Shown: positions 44,726 to 52,596 of the stretch, piece by piece | How the letters are laid out: every line of letters starts with the position of its first letter | Position numbering within the stretch: position 1 is the stretch's first letter | Origin: Pontibacter coccineus | GTDB lineage: Bacteria; Bacteroidota; Bacteroidia; Cytophagales; Hymenobacteraceae | Assembly (NCBI RefSeq): GCF_030546575.1 | Contig: NZ_JAUOTN010000005.1 | Location: 248,001 to 312,000, forward strand | DNA: 64,000 nt | Direction: 5' to 3' | Notes under the pieces: model-generated | What the model was told of the DNA's origin: nothing | Seen by the model: only the letters and a program-made list of their open reading frames with translations | The model's database searches: none | Translations under genes and position numbers: made by a program

Positions 44726-45286
44726 CTACTTATCCAAATGCCGGATTACCCGACAGGGGTTGCCTGCCGCAAATACATCAGCCGGAATGTCCCTGGTTAC
44801 CACGCTTCCGGCACCGATTACGCTGCGGTCACCAATCGTGACGCCAGGACAGATGACGGCGCTGCCGCCTATCCAGACATCTTCTCCGATAGAAATGGGC
44901 TTTGCGCTCTCCACACCGGAGGCACGTACCCGATGATCCATCGGGTGGGTGGCGGTATATACCTGCACGTTGGGGCCAAACAGCGTGCGGCTGCCAATAC
45001 GCACTTCCATCACATCGAGCACCACGCAGTTAAAGTTAAAGAACACCCTTTCGCCGACCACCATGTTGTAGCCGTAGTCACAGTAGAAGGGGGGCTGTAG
45101 CCAGAGTCCCTCCCCCGCATTCGGAATCAGGGCTTTCAGGATACGGTTGCGCTCATCTACCTGGTCTTCGCGGCTGTCATTGAGTTCTTTCAGGAGCAGG
45201 CGTGCCTGCAGGCGTTCGTCGCTCAGCTGCTTGTCTAGTGGGTCGTAGAGTTCTCCCGCCAGCATCTTTTCTTTCTCGGTCTTCAT
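44726..45286 (-). CDS. maa: Sugar O-acetyltransferase (maltose acetyltransferase type)
   Basis: A 186-residue acetyl-CoA-dependent transferase of the maltose/galactoside acetyltransferase group. The N-terminal Mac domain (KEKMLAGELYDPLDKQLSDE) precedes a left-handed beta-helix of hexapeptide repeats (ISIGEDVWIGGSAVICPGVT, then IGDRSVIGAGSVVTRDIPAD). The catalytic His lies in YTATHPMDHRVRAS. Length is normal. It precedes the DUF1801 gene's stop codon by 30 bases on the same strand, so the two may be co-transcribed. Confidence 0.92.
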   Translation of the reverse strand: MKTEKEKMLAGELYDPLDKQLSDERLQARLLLKELNDSREDQVDERNRILKALIPNAGEGLWLQPPFYCDYGYNMVVGERVFFNFNCVVLDVMEVRIGSRTLFGPNVQVYTATHPMDHRVRASGVESAKPISIGEDVWIGGSAVICPGVTIGDRSVIGAGSVVTRDIPADVFAAGNPCRVIRHLDK

Positions 45287-45316
45287 AGGCAGGTATACGG
45301 AGGCTGCTTTTTTCGG

Positions 45317-45646
45317 CTATACCGAAGCCGCTCTGAACCACTCACGCAACAGCTCCCGGTCAATGTCCTGCACGTTTTTGATCTTGATGTGGCGCATGTC
45401 CTTGCCCGTTCCTTCCAGCAGGTTATTGGGGTCATTCAGTTTCTCGGCCTGAAAGAAGCCCAGCGTGACGTAGGTTTTGGCGGTCTTGAGGTAAACGAAG
45501 TCTTTGTTGGCGCGGAACACCGGACGGCTCCACTTGAACTCTTCGGTTACGCCCGGCACGGTGTTGTGGACGAGCTGGCGCAAGGCTTCCAGGGTTTCTT
45601 TGTGCTTTTCGGAGGTGTTGATGTAGTCGGTTACTTGTGGGTGCAT
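45317..45646 (-). CDS. DUF1801 domain protein
   Basis: A 109-residue cytoplasmic protein of the DUF1801 family (YdhG-like). The start MHPQVTDYINTSEKHKETLE at 45646 fits family starts; a longer frame from 45721 adds residues without similarity. The family core is LRQLVHNTVPGVTEEFKWSR followed by PVFRANKDFVYLKTAKTYVT. The function of the family is unknown. Confidence 0.82.
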   Translation of the reverse strand: MHPQVTDYINTSEKHKETLEALRQLVHNTVPGVTEEFKWSRPVFRANKDFVYLKTAKTYVTLGFFQAEKLNDPNNLLEGTGKDMRHIKIKNVQDIDRELLREWFRAASV

Positions 45647-45786
45647 GGGTATACGTAAGGTGAAAGTATGGGACGTAAGCAGCCGCCTGATGAAGGTTTT
45701 GGGTGATGAGTTACCCTTCACAAGCTAGCCATTGTTCAAATATACATTCTTCTGCCTGTATTCGAGCAATACTAGGTTAAGTGCCC

Positions 45787-46266
45787 TTATTGGTTCTGTG
45801 AAGCCTTAGGTGTCGAGATTTCAACTGCATTCTTCCAAGTGCCATCTGTTTGTTTACGCCAAATACTAACTGCTCTATCGTTGAAGGAGACCGGTTTACC
45901 TGTCGAATCAGTATATGAAATCTGCACATTTTCTATAATATATGCCATATCACCGCTCTCTGAAACCGTAGCACTTTCCGGTTGCCAGCTTATACGGAAA
46001 TCAGGCGTCTTGAAGCTTTCTTCCACCATTCTTCGTATTTCTTGCTTACCGCGTAAAACAGGTGCACCGGCTGATATGACAACAGCATCATCTGCCCAGT
46101 AACTAACAACTTTCTCTACATCTCCGGAAGAAGCTGCCTCGGACCACTCTCTGCTGAGCTGCATCATCTTTTCACCTTCCGCATTGGTGTCTACTTTCTG
46201 ATCGGCCTCCTGTGGACTACAACCTAAAAGGGAGATCGCACTTACAATTAGTATCAGCTTTTTCAT
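45787..46266 (-). CDS. Lipoprotein with SnoaL/DUF4440-like domain
   Basis: A 159-residue predicted lipoprotein (MKKLILIVSAISLLGCSPQE; lipobox SLLGC) with a nuclear-transport-factor-2-like fold: LSREWSEAASSGDVEKVVSY, WADDAVVISAGAPVLRGKQE, FNDRAVSIWRKQTDGTWKNA. Two upstream in-frame ATGs (from 46275) are possible. Such proteins bind small ligands or act as isomerases; nothing specific can be said. Codon use is AT-richer than in most of the window, as in the next gene. Confidence 0.82.
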   Translation of the reverse strand: MKKLILIVSAISLLGCSPQEADQKVDTNAEGEKMMQLSREWSEAASSGDVEKVVSYWADDAVVISAGAPVLRGKQEIRRMVEESFKTPDFRISWQPESATVSESGDMAYIIENVQISYTDSTGKPVSFNDRAVSIWRKQTDGTWKNAVEISTPKASQNQ

Positions 46267-46455
46267 ATGCATCAATTTAATGTTTTATTTATATACCATA
46301 CGTAAATATTTAAATTGATATCAGTGGTTTGTAGCAATCCGTAGCGGGGGAGTTTGTCCTCAGAACTTCCCGTAAAGCAAGGCATTTCAAATGTGTAATT
46401 TTACAGTGCTATAAAGCTTGAAGGCCTGATTTATTGCAACTGCTGTTAGGCACGG

Positions 46456-47367
46456 TTATTCTTTCAGTTTTAAAAATCTTGCAGCGTTGTTATAGAAAAT
46501 GTCTTCTTTGTCTTGTTTGGTCAAAAAGTCGAGGCTATTCAGGAAATTAATTGACTTCTCAATAGCATAAGGCCATATCATCTGATCCGATCCGAACATT
46601 ACTCTGTTTAGATATCCGGCATGTTTAGCATTTTTTAGGAAGTCGGCAATATACCTTTGAGTGTTTGGTTCTACCCATAACATCGCGGCAACATCTGTGT
46701 AGAGTTGTGGATAATAGGCCATAAGTCGGATTCCGCGTTCTGGCCAGTCTTCTCCCCCTGCATGCATCATATAGATTCTGAGCTTAGGGTATCGTACCAA
46801 TACATCTTCAATTAAGTAAGGGTCTCCTAACTGTAGCCTTGCTTTGGGTGACCATGAATAAGTTCCGCCGGGATCGCCACCCCCGGTATGAACAGCAACC
46901 GGAATGTCATATTTTTCACATATACGCAGGTATGGTTGCCAGATGGAATCGCTTAGTGTGGTACCGCTATAGTAGGGGGCAATTTCACCGAATACTTCGA
47001 TCTTTTTCTCTTTAATTAACTGTTCGAATTTTAAAGTGTCCAACTCATAATCTTCTGGCGAATACATCAAAATTCCTCTGATTACAATATCATCAGTATC
47101 TTTTGCCGACCAGTTCGCCACACTTCCGGGGTGCCCGCTAACCACAGCTTTCACAACATTCCACTTCTTAAAGGCTGCAAAGGTCTCCACTCTATGCGCT
47201 TCTGCATTTGCTGCCCCCTTCATTCCATAATAATCTGTTGCTGGTTCTTTTCCGCCAAAGTCTCTGTTTGTGTAGGAGTGAATATGCATGTCAATAATTC
47301 TCGTCTTGGATTGCGCCAACAAGAACTGCGGAAGTAAGGCGAGAAAAATTAAAATGCATTTGTTCAT
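46456..47367 (-). CDS. Exported amidohydrolase (TIM-barrel, amidohydrolase-2 type)
   Basis: A 303-residue metal-dependent hydrolase or decarboxylase of the amidohydrolase-2 family with a signal peptide (MNKCILIFLALLPQFLLAQS). Metal and catalytic segments are IIDMHIHSYTN, IPVAVHTGGGDPGG, IYMMHAGGEDWPERGI and NRVMFGSDQMIWPYAIEKS. The substrate is unknown. The gene is clearly AT-richer than its neighbours and carries only one AGGTATA-type heptamer, which suggests recent acquisition together with the SnoaL-like lipoprotein. Confidence 0.85.
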   Translation of the reverse strand: MNKCILIFLALLPQFLLAQSKTRIIDMHIHSYTNRDFGGKEPATDYYGMKGAANAEAHRVETFAAFKKWNVVKAVVSGHPGSVANWSAKDTDDIVIRGILMYSPEDYELDTLKFEQLIKEKKIEVFGEIAPYYSGTTLSDSIWQPYLRICEKYDIPVAVHTGGGDPGGTYSWSPKARLQLGDPYLIEDVLVRYPKLRIYMMHAGGEDWPERGIRLMAYYPQLYTDVAAMLWVEPNTQRYIADFLKNAKHAGYLNRVMFGSDQMIWPYAIEKSINFLNSLDFLTKQDKEDIFYNNAARFLKLKE

Positions 47368-47684
47368 GATTCCTCCCTTCTAATTGTGCTTGACTAGTTA
47401 ATGTGTTTTATTCTAAACCTTTACTATATGCAATAGCTGGTAGCACCGCTCCAGGAAAATCACAGTCTTTTTGATACACCCAAGATTCACCTTTATACGT
47501 TTTAAACTTTTAAAAACCACTAACACATGTCTGGTAATCAGGTCTGTAGTTGGTTATTGAGTATGATGTCTTAATCATTCATCATCTTCCGGAATTGTAT
47601 TTACCCGATTCATGATAGCCCAAACAACAAAAAAGCCGCTCCTCTACAGAGCGGCTTCTCTATTCTATACCTAATGGCTATACC
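47368..47684. other. AT-rich intergenic region
   Basis: Upstream of the amidohydrolase and downstream of menB, both on the minus strand. It is AT-rich and contains the menB terminator at 47633-47657 and two TATACCT copies at 47666-47685. No gene was seen. Confidence 0.45.
47633..47657 (-). terminator. Terminator after menB
   Basis: AAGCCGCTC (47633-47641) pairs with GAGCGGCTT (47649-47657); on the minus strand the stem is followed by TTTTGTTGTTTG. Confidence 0.82.
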
Positions 47685-48527
47685 TTACGGAATCCATTTG
47701 ATATCCTTGAAGTCCGGCTTGCGCTTCTCCAGGAAGGCGTTGCGGCCTTCTTTGGCTTCGTCGGTCATGTAGGCAAGGCGGGTGGCTTCGCCGGCGAACA
47801 CCTGCTGGCCCACCATACCGTCGTCGGTGAGGTTGAAAGCAAATTTCAGCATTTTGATAGAGGTAGGGGACTTGGCCAGGATTTCCTGCGCCCACTCGTA
47901 GGCGGTGTCTTCCAGTTCGGCATGCGGGATCACAGCATTCACCATGCCCATGTCGTAAGCATCCTGTGCGGAGTAGTTGCGGCCGAGGAAGAAGATCTCG
48001 CGAGCGCGTTTCTGACCCACCATTTTGGCCAGGTAGGCTGAACCATAACCACCGTCGAAGCTGGTTACGTCGGCATCTGTCTGTTTAAAGATCGCGTGCT
48101 CCTGGCTGGCCAGCGTGAGGTCACACACCACATGCAGGGAGTGTCCGCCACCTACGGCCCAGCCCGGTACCACGGCGATCACCACCTTTGGCATAAAGCG
48201 GATCAGGCGCTGCACTTCCAGGATGTTCAGTCGCGGCATACCGGCCTCATCCACATAGCCCTGGTGGCCACGTGCGTTCTGGTCGCCGCCGCTGCAGAAG
48301 GAATATACCCCGTCTTTGGTCGAAGGTCCCTCGGCCGACAACAGCACTACTCCGATTGAGGTGTCTTCGCGGGCATCCAGGAAAGCCTCGAACAATTCGC
48401 CCACTGTTTTCGGGCGGAAGGCATTGCGCACGTTTGGCCGGTTGAAGGCGATGCGGGCCACGCCATTGCATTTCTTGTAGGTGATGTCTTCGTATTCTTT
48501 AACTGTTACCCAGTTTGCTTTGCTCAT
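47685..48527 (-). CDS. menB: 1,4-Dihydroxy-2-naphthoyl-CoA synthase
   Basis: Crotonase-fold enzyme that closes the naphthoquinone ring from o-succinylbenzoyl-CoA. The 280 residues show RNAFRPKTVGELFEAFLDAR, the oxyanion loop FCSGGDQNARGHQGYVDE and GWAVGGGHSLHVVCDLTLAS, and the MenB-specific TSFDGGYGSAYLAKMVGQKR with AREIFFLGRNYSAQDAYDMG. It is separated from the other men genes by 8 kb. The upstream FkbM gene is on the same strand with a 66-base gap. Confidence 0.96.
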   Translation of the reverse strand: MSKANWVTVKEYEDITYKKCNGVARIAFNRPNVRNAFRPKTVGELFEAFLDAREDTSIGVVLLSAEGPSTKDGVYSFCSGGDQNARGHQGYVDEAGMPRLNILEVQRLIRFMPKVVIAVVPGWAVGGGHSLHVVCDLTLASQEHAIFKQTDADVTSFDGGYGSAYLAKMVGQKRAREIFFLGRNYSAQDAYDMGMVNAVIPHAELEDTAYEWAQEILAKSPTSIKMLKFAFNLTDDGMVGQQVFAGEATRLAYMTDEAKEGRNAFLEKRKPDFKDIKWIP

Positions 48528-48593
48528 TATCGTCAGTTTTTGATGTAAAATTATCGCATTTTCAGCTTTGCAGCAAATATCGTCACTTGGCTC

Positions 48594-49427
48594 TTATCCC
48601 TGTGTGCCGGCTAACAGGCCTTTTCTGCTAAACTTTATCACGTGCGGGAAGCCGAGGGTATGCTGGTCGCCTACGGGTTGGTATTTATACGTTGCCCCTG
48701 TCATGCTGAGTAGCCTGTTGTATTTCTGTTGCATGTCTTCGCTGCTGGCATGCAGTTCCACAACGAGCTGCAACATGTCGTTCAGGCGACCCGATGCACT
48801 TAGCTCTTCCAGAAGTTGAAATTCCGCTCCTTCAATGTCCACTTTCAAAAAGTCAACTTCCCGGGCGGGTGGTAATAAGCTGGATAGTCTGTACGCCTGC
48901 AAACGCTGCCTGGTGCCTTTGGCGATGGAGGGGTTCAGGGAGCCGTTCAAACCGGCCGTGGCGGCAGGTATATAAAAATCAACCTTGCCTTCGGTGTCCG
49001 AGAGTACGTAATTAAACAGGCGCACTCCCGCTAACTTATTGGCCGAAACGTTGCGTTGCAGCAAGGCAAAGGCATCAGGATTTGCTTCATACGCCCAGAC
49101 CTCACACTCAGGGTATAGTTGCTTAAAATAGAGCACCGCCATGCCAATGTTAGCACCGCAGTCCACGATAAAGGGCCGTTTGGCATCGGTTTCGAAACGG
49201 TATACCTGCTTGATGAAAATATCCGTGTAAAGCTCGGTTAGAGTCACGTAACTATATCCGGCAACGGTAAAGCCTTCCAGTTGCAGCTGTATGATTTCGT
49301 CGGTTTTTTTGCTGAGCTTGGCTTGCGCGTAGATGCGCAGGAGGGTTAGGAAGGTACCAAGCCGACCAGCCAGATGCGTATTCTGGCGGCTAGAGGCAAG
49401 CTTCCATAACCTGAAAAGTGTCAGCAT
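48594..49427 (-). CDS. FkbM family methyltransferase
   Basis: A 277-residue SAM-dependent O-methyltransferase of the FkbM family, often found with polysaccharide genes, though none surround it here. Motif I is FIVDCGANIGMAVLYFKQLY, followed by WAYEANPDAFALLQRNV; the family signature VDFLKVDIEGAEFQLLEEL is present. An N-terminal 60-residue helical segment (FRLWKLASSRQNTHLAGRLG) precedes the domain. Substrate unknown. Confidence 0.88.
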   Translation of the reverse strand: MLTLFRLWKLASSRQNTHLAGRLGTFLTLLRIYAQAKLSKKTDEIIQLQLEGFTVAGYSYVTLTELYTDIFIKQVYRFETDAKRPFIVDCGANIGMAVLYFKQLYPECEVWAYEANPDAFALLQRNVSANKLAGVRLFNYVLSDTEGKVDFYIPAATAGLNGSLNPSIAKGTRQRLQAYRLSSLLPPAREVDFLKVDIEGAEFQLLEELSASGRLNDMLQLVVELHASSEDMQQKYNRLLSMTGATYKYQPVGDQHTLGFPHVIKFSRKGLLAGTQG

Positions 49428-49649
49428 TAGAAATCATTAAGTGAAGTGACCGGCAATGGCTATACCTGACACAAAGGCTCCTGTACAGCGAAGATACGGT
49501 TTCTCTACATGACACCCAATCTATACCTGCTGCTCACCCGACAATTTGTCGGCTGCTATACCTTTGGCTTTTTGTTTGCAGATGCCCATGCTTTAGCACA
49601 AGCATTTTAAGGTATAACCGTATACCTTCACATAAACCAACACACAGCA

Positions 49650-50192
49650 ATGGCAAAAATAAGATCGACTACAGTAGTAGGCATATACCACAACGGAGAA
49701 GTATGCGTAGGTGCCGACGGACAGGCCACCATGGACAAGCACATCGCCAAGAGCAACGTGAAGAAGATTCGCAAGCTGCTAGACGGCAAGATCGTGACGG
49801 GCTTTGCCGGCTCCACTGCCGATGCCTTCACCCTGCTGGAGCGCTTCGAAGAGAAGCTGAACACCTACCAGAGCAATATGAAGCGTGCCGCCATCGAACT
49901 GGCCAAAGACTGGCGCAAAGACCAGTACCTGCGCAAGCTCGAGGCAATGATGGTCGTAGCCAACAAAGAGGAGCTGCTCATCATCTCCGGCACCGGCGAC
50001 GTGCTGGAGCCTGACAACCAGATTGCGGCCATCGGCTCGGGCAGCATGTTCGCCCATGCAGCAGCCCTTGCTCTGAAGAAGCACGCGCCACACCTCACGG
50101 CAGAAGAAATGGTACGCGAAAGCCTCAACATTGCAGCCGACATCTGCATCTACACCAACCACAACCTCATTCTCGAGAAACCGGCCAAGTAA
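49650..50192 (+). CDS. hslV: ATP-dependent protease proteolytic subunit HslV
   Basis: Threonine peptidase subunit of the HslVU (ClpYQ) protease. The 180 residues start MAKIRSTTVVGIYHNGEVCV; the predicted N-terminal nucleophile is the first or second Thr of STTVVG, so a short propeptide must be removed. Typical segments are GADGQATMDKHIAKSNVKKI and VTGFAGSTADAFTLLERFEE. The ATPase gene hslU is not adjacent; a Crp-type regulator follows after 17 bases on the same strand. Confidence 0.95.
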   Translation: MAKIRSTTVVGIYHNGEVCVGADGQATMDKHIAKSNVKKIRKLLDGKIVTGFAGSTADAFTLLERFEEKLNTYQSNMKRAAIELAKDWRKDQYLRKLEAMMVVANKEELLIISGTGDVLEPDNQIAAIGSGSMFAHAAALALKKHAPHLTAEEMVRESLNIAADICIYTNHNLILEKPAK

Positions 50193-50209
50193 ATTCAGGT
50201 ATAGCGCAC

Positions 50210-50779
50210 ATGGTGCAGACCATCGAACAGGCCATCCGGCAATTATACCCCATCTCTGATAAAACCTTTGGACAGCTCACGGCGCTCATGCAGCGGCAGG
50301 AGTTGCCCAAAGGCCATATTCTTTTCCGGGAGGGGGAGGTGAGCAACAAAGTGTATTTTATGGAGCGGGGCATTGCACGCGCCTTCTGCTACCGCAACGA
50401 CCAGGAAGTAACGTTCTGGTTCGGCGCCGAAAACGAGATGTTGCTTTCCTACTATAGCTATGTGGCCAATAAGCCCGGCTACGAAACCGTGGAGTTGCTC
50501 GAAAACGCGGTGGTACACGCCATCGATCTGGCCCGTCTGCAGGACCTATACCTGACCAACATCGAATTGGCCAACTGGGGCCGCAAGCTCGCCGAGTACG
50601 AACTCATCAAAACGGAGGAGCGGTTCATGGTCTTCCAGTTTCAATCGGCTACCGAGCGCTACAAAGCCCTGCTGCAGCAAAACCCCGGCCTCATACAGCG
50701 CGTTCCCCTCAACCAGATCGCCTCATACCTGGGCGTGACACAGGTTACCCTCAGCCGCATTAGGGCGCAAGTCAGGTGA
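50210..50779 (+). CDS. Crp/Fnr family transcriptional regulator
   Basis: A 189-residue regulator with an N-terminal cyclic-nucleotide-binding fold (GHILFREGEVSNKVYFMERG, then ARAFCYRNDQEVTFWFG) and a short C-terminal helix-turn-helix (VPLNQIASYLGVTQVTLSRI). No Fnr-type cysteine cluster is present. This is a common Bacteroidota Crp type with unknown ligand. It sits 17 bases after hslV and 62 bases before the SMR exporter gene, so it may be co-transcribed with one or regulate the other. Confidence 0.88.
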   Translation: MVQTIEQAIRQLYPISDKTFGQLTALMQRQELPKGHILFREGEVSNKVYFMERGIARAFCYRNDQEVTFWFGAENEMLLSYYSYVANKPGYETVELLENAVVHAIDLARLQDLYLTNIELANWGRKLAEYELIKTEERFMVFQFQSATERYKALLQQNPGLIQRVPLNQIASYLGVTQVTLSRIRAQVR

Positions 50780-50841
50780 TTTTTTAACATTTGTTAAATT
50801 TCTTTTGACGCCAAGTCCCGACCTTTGTAAAAAAAGGAAAA

Positions 50842-51159
50842 ATGGGCTGGATTTACTTAATCATTGCAGGCATGTTTGAGATCGGGTTTACCACCTGCCT
50901 CAAGCTCTCCAACAACTTTAGTGTGCTGAAGTGGTCAGTCGGCTTCTTCATCTGCATCTCCCTGAGCTTCTTCCTGCTCAACAAAGCCATTCAGACCATC
51001 CCCATGGGCACCGCCTATGCCATCTGGACAGGTATAGGAGCTGTAGGCACCGTGATCATCGGCATGATCCTCTACAAGGAGCCAACTGATTTCTGGCGCC
51101 TGTTCTTCGTCTTCCTGCTCATCGGCTCCATTATTGGCCTAAAGCTGGTGTCGAAGTAG
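50842..51159 (+). CDS. SMR family exporter, Gdx/SugE-like
   Basis: A 105-residue four-helix transporter. The conserved Glu is in IAGMFEIGFTTCLKLSNNFS, and the second signature PMGTAYAIWTGIGAVGTVII matches the Gdx/SugE (guanidinium exporter) branch rather than EmrE. Gdx proteins expel guanidinium in exchange for protons. No guanidine riboswitch was recognised in the 62-base gap in front. A divergent-paralogue partner gene, seen for some SMR heterodimers, is absent. Confidence 0.88.
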   Translation: MGWIYLIIAGMFEIGFTTCLKLSNNFSVLKWSVGFFICISLSFFLLNKAIQTIPMGTAYAIWTGIGAVGTVIIGMILYKEPTDFWRLFFVFLLIGSIIGLKLVSK

Positions 51160-51186
51160 GAAGGGCCCGGATGTCATTTTAAAGCT

Positions 51187-51194
51187 TATCTTTG
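51187..51194 (+). promoter_or_regulatory. Putative -7 box (TATCTTTG)
   Basis: TATCTTTG matches TAnnTTTG, 78 bases before the deoxyhypusine-synthase-like start codon. No clear TTTG element lies 19-20 bases upstream. Confidence 0.4.
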
Positions 51195-51271
51195 CCGAAG
51201 TACATATTTTTTAACTCATAGCGAGTTACAGGAGTATAAACACGAATCAGTAAAAGCATAAACACAAGGAA

Positions 51272-52243
51272 ATGGAAGTATCTAATTTTTTAAAGAAGCA
51301 CTACAAACACTTCAATGCTGCTTCGCTCATCGACGCTGCCGAAGGATATAAGACGCACCTCAACAACGGGGGCAAAATGCTCGTGTCACTGGCTGGTGCC
51401 ATGTCTACGGCGGAGCTGGGCATCATCCTGGCCGAGATGATCCGCCAGGACAAAGTGCACGCGATCTCTTGTACCGGTGCCAACCTCGAGGAGGATATCT
51501 TCAACCTGGTAGCGCACGATTTCTACGAGCGCGTGCCGCATTACCGTGAGTTGTCAGCTGCCGACGAGGAAGAGCTGCTGAGCCGCCACATGAACCGCGT
51601 GACCGATACCTGTATACCTGAAGAGGAGGCCATGCGCCGTATCGAGCACACCGTGCTGAAGTTCTGGGAGAAAGCCGACCAGGAAGGCAAGTCTTACTTC
51701 CCGCACGAATTCTTCTACCAGATCCTGTTGTCAGGTGACCTGGAGCAGTACTACCAGATCGACCCGAAAAACAGCTGGATGCTGGAAGCTGCTAAAAAGA
51801 ACCTGCCGATCATCTGCCCGGGCTGGGAAGACTCCACGTTGGGTAACATCTACGCCGGTCACGTGATCAGCGGCGACATTAAGAATGTGCACACCATGCG
51901 CACAGGTATACAGTACATGATCTACCTGGCTGACTGGTATACTGAGAACGCAAAAGAGGAGTCTACGATAGGTTTCTTCCAGGTTGGCGGCGGTATAGCC
52001 GGTGACTTCCCGATCTGCGTGGTGCCGATGCTGCACCAGGATCTGCAGCGCACGAACGTTCCGCTTTGGGGCTACTTCGCGCAAATCTCTGACTCTACGA
52101 CCAGCTACGGTTCTTACTCCGGCGCTGTACCAAACGAGAAGATCACCTGGGGTAAACTCGGCAAAGACACACCAAAGTATATGATCGAGTCAGACGCCAC
52201 CATCGTAGCGCCGCTCATCTTCGCGATCGTGCTGGATATGTAA
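51272..52243 (+). CDS. Deoxyhypusine synthase family protein
   Basis: A 323-residue NAD-dependent aminobutyl transferase fold. Residue blocks matching deoxyhypusine synthase are MLVSLAGAMSTAELGIILAE, HAISCTGANLEEDIFNL, FFQVGGGIAGDFPICVVPML and SYSGAVPNEKITWGKLGKD, the last holding the catalytic Lys of WGK near residue 294. In eukaryotes the enzyme modifies eIF5A; bacteria lack that substrate, and bacterial homologues have been linked to homospermidine or other polyamine chemistry. No polyamine gene lies nearby, so the substrate is open. Confidence 0.88.
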   Translation: MEVSNFLKKHYKHFNAASLIDAAEGYKTHLNNGGKMLVSLAGAMSTAELGIILAEMIRQDKVHAISCTGANLEEDIFNLVAHDFYERVPHYRELSAADEEELLSRHMNRVTDTCIPEEEAMRRIEHTVLKFWEKADQEGKSYFPHEFFYQILLSGDLEQYYQIDPKNSWMLEAAKKNLPIICPGWEDSTLGNIYAGHVISGDIKNVHTMRTGIQYMIYLADWYTENAKEESTIGFFQVGGGIAGDFPICVVPMLHQDLQRTNVPLWGYFAQISDSTTSYGSYSGAVPNEKITWGKLGKDTPKYMIESDATIVAPLIFAIVLDM

Positions 52244-52596
52244 TTTCTGCGACCAGGGAATTTCCTGACAAGAGAAATTCCAGATAAATAGAGAAGCCCG
52301 CTGCATCAACAGCGGGCTTTTTGTTTTGCAGACAACTGATATCGGCTCTTCAATACAGAAGCCCTTTAGTGCCGGCCTGCGAAAGGTATAGGGAAGCTGT
52401 ATTTCAAAACCTGGTATTCCGGTATTCGGATTGGGTAGTTTGCAGCGGTGTGAATGTATATGCTCTAGGAGCCGTTACAGTGATCATAAATCAAGCCGAA
52501 TACTGACCCGGCGACTGGTATGAAAATTCTGGGGCTGAATCTTAAACCACAAGTTACCAGTATATTAATCCTATCATATATTCATAACAACCCTAT
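52244..52596. other. Intergenic region, terminator then nothing recognised
   Basis: After the terminator at 52294-52325 the remaining 270 bases contain one AGGTATA at 52386 and an AT-rich stretch before the barrel gene ATG (TATATTAATCCTATCATATA). A 61-codon frame here has no supporting feature and was not called. Confidence 0.45.
52294..52325 (+). terminator. Rho-independent terminator
   Basis: AAGCCCGCTG (52294-52303) pairs with CAGCGGGCTT (52310-52319), followed by TTTTG. Confidence 0.9.

Noticed and set aside
50780-50841. Guanidine riboswitch before the Gdx-like gene
   Set aside because: The 62-base gap shows no ACGR-loop hairpin pair or ykkC-like structure.
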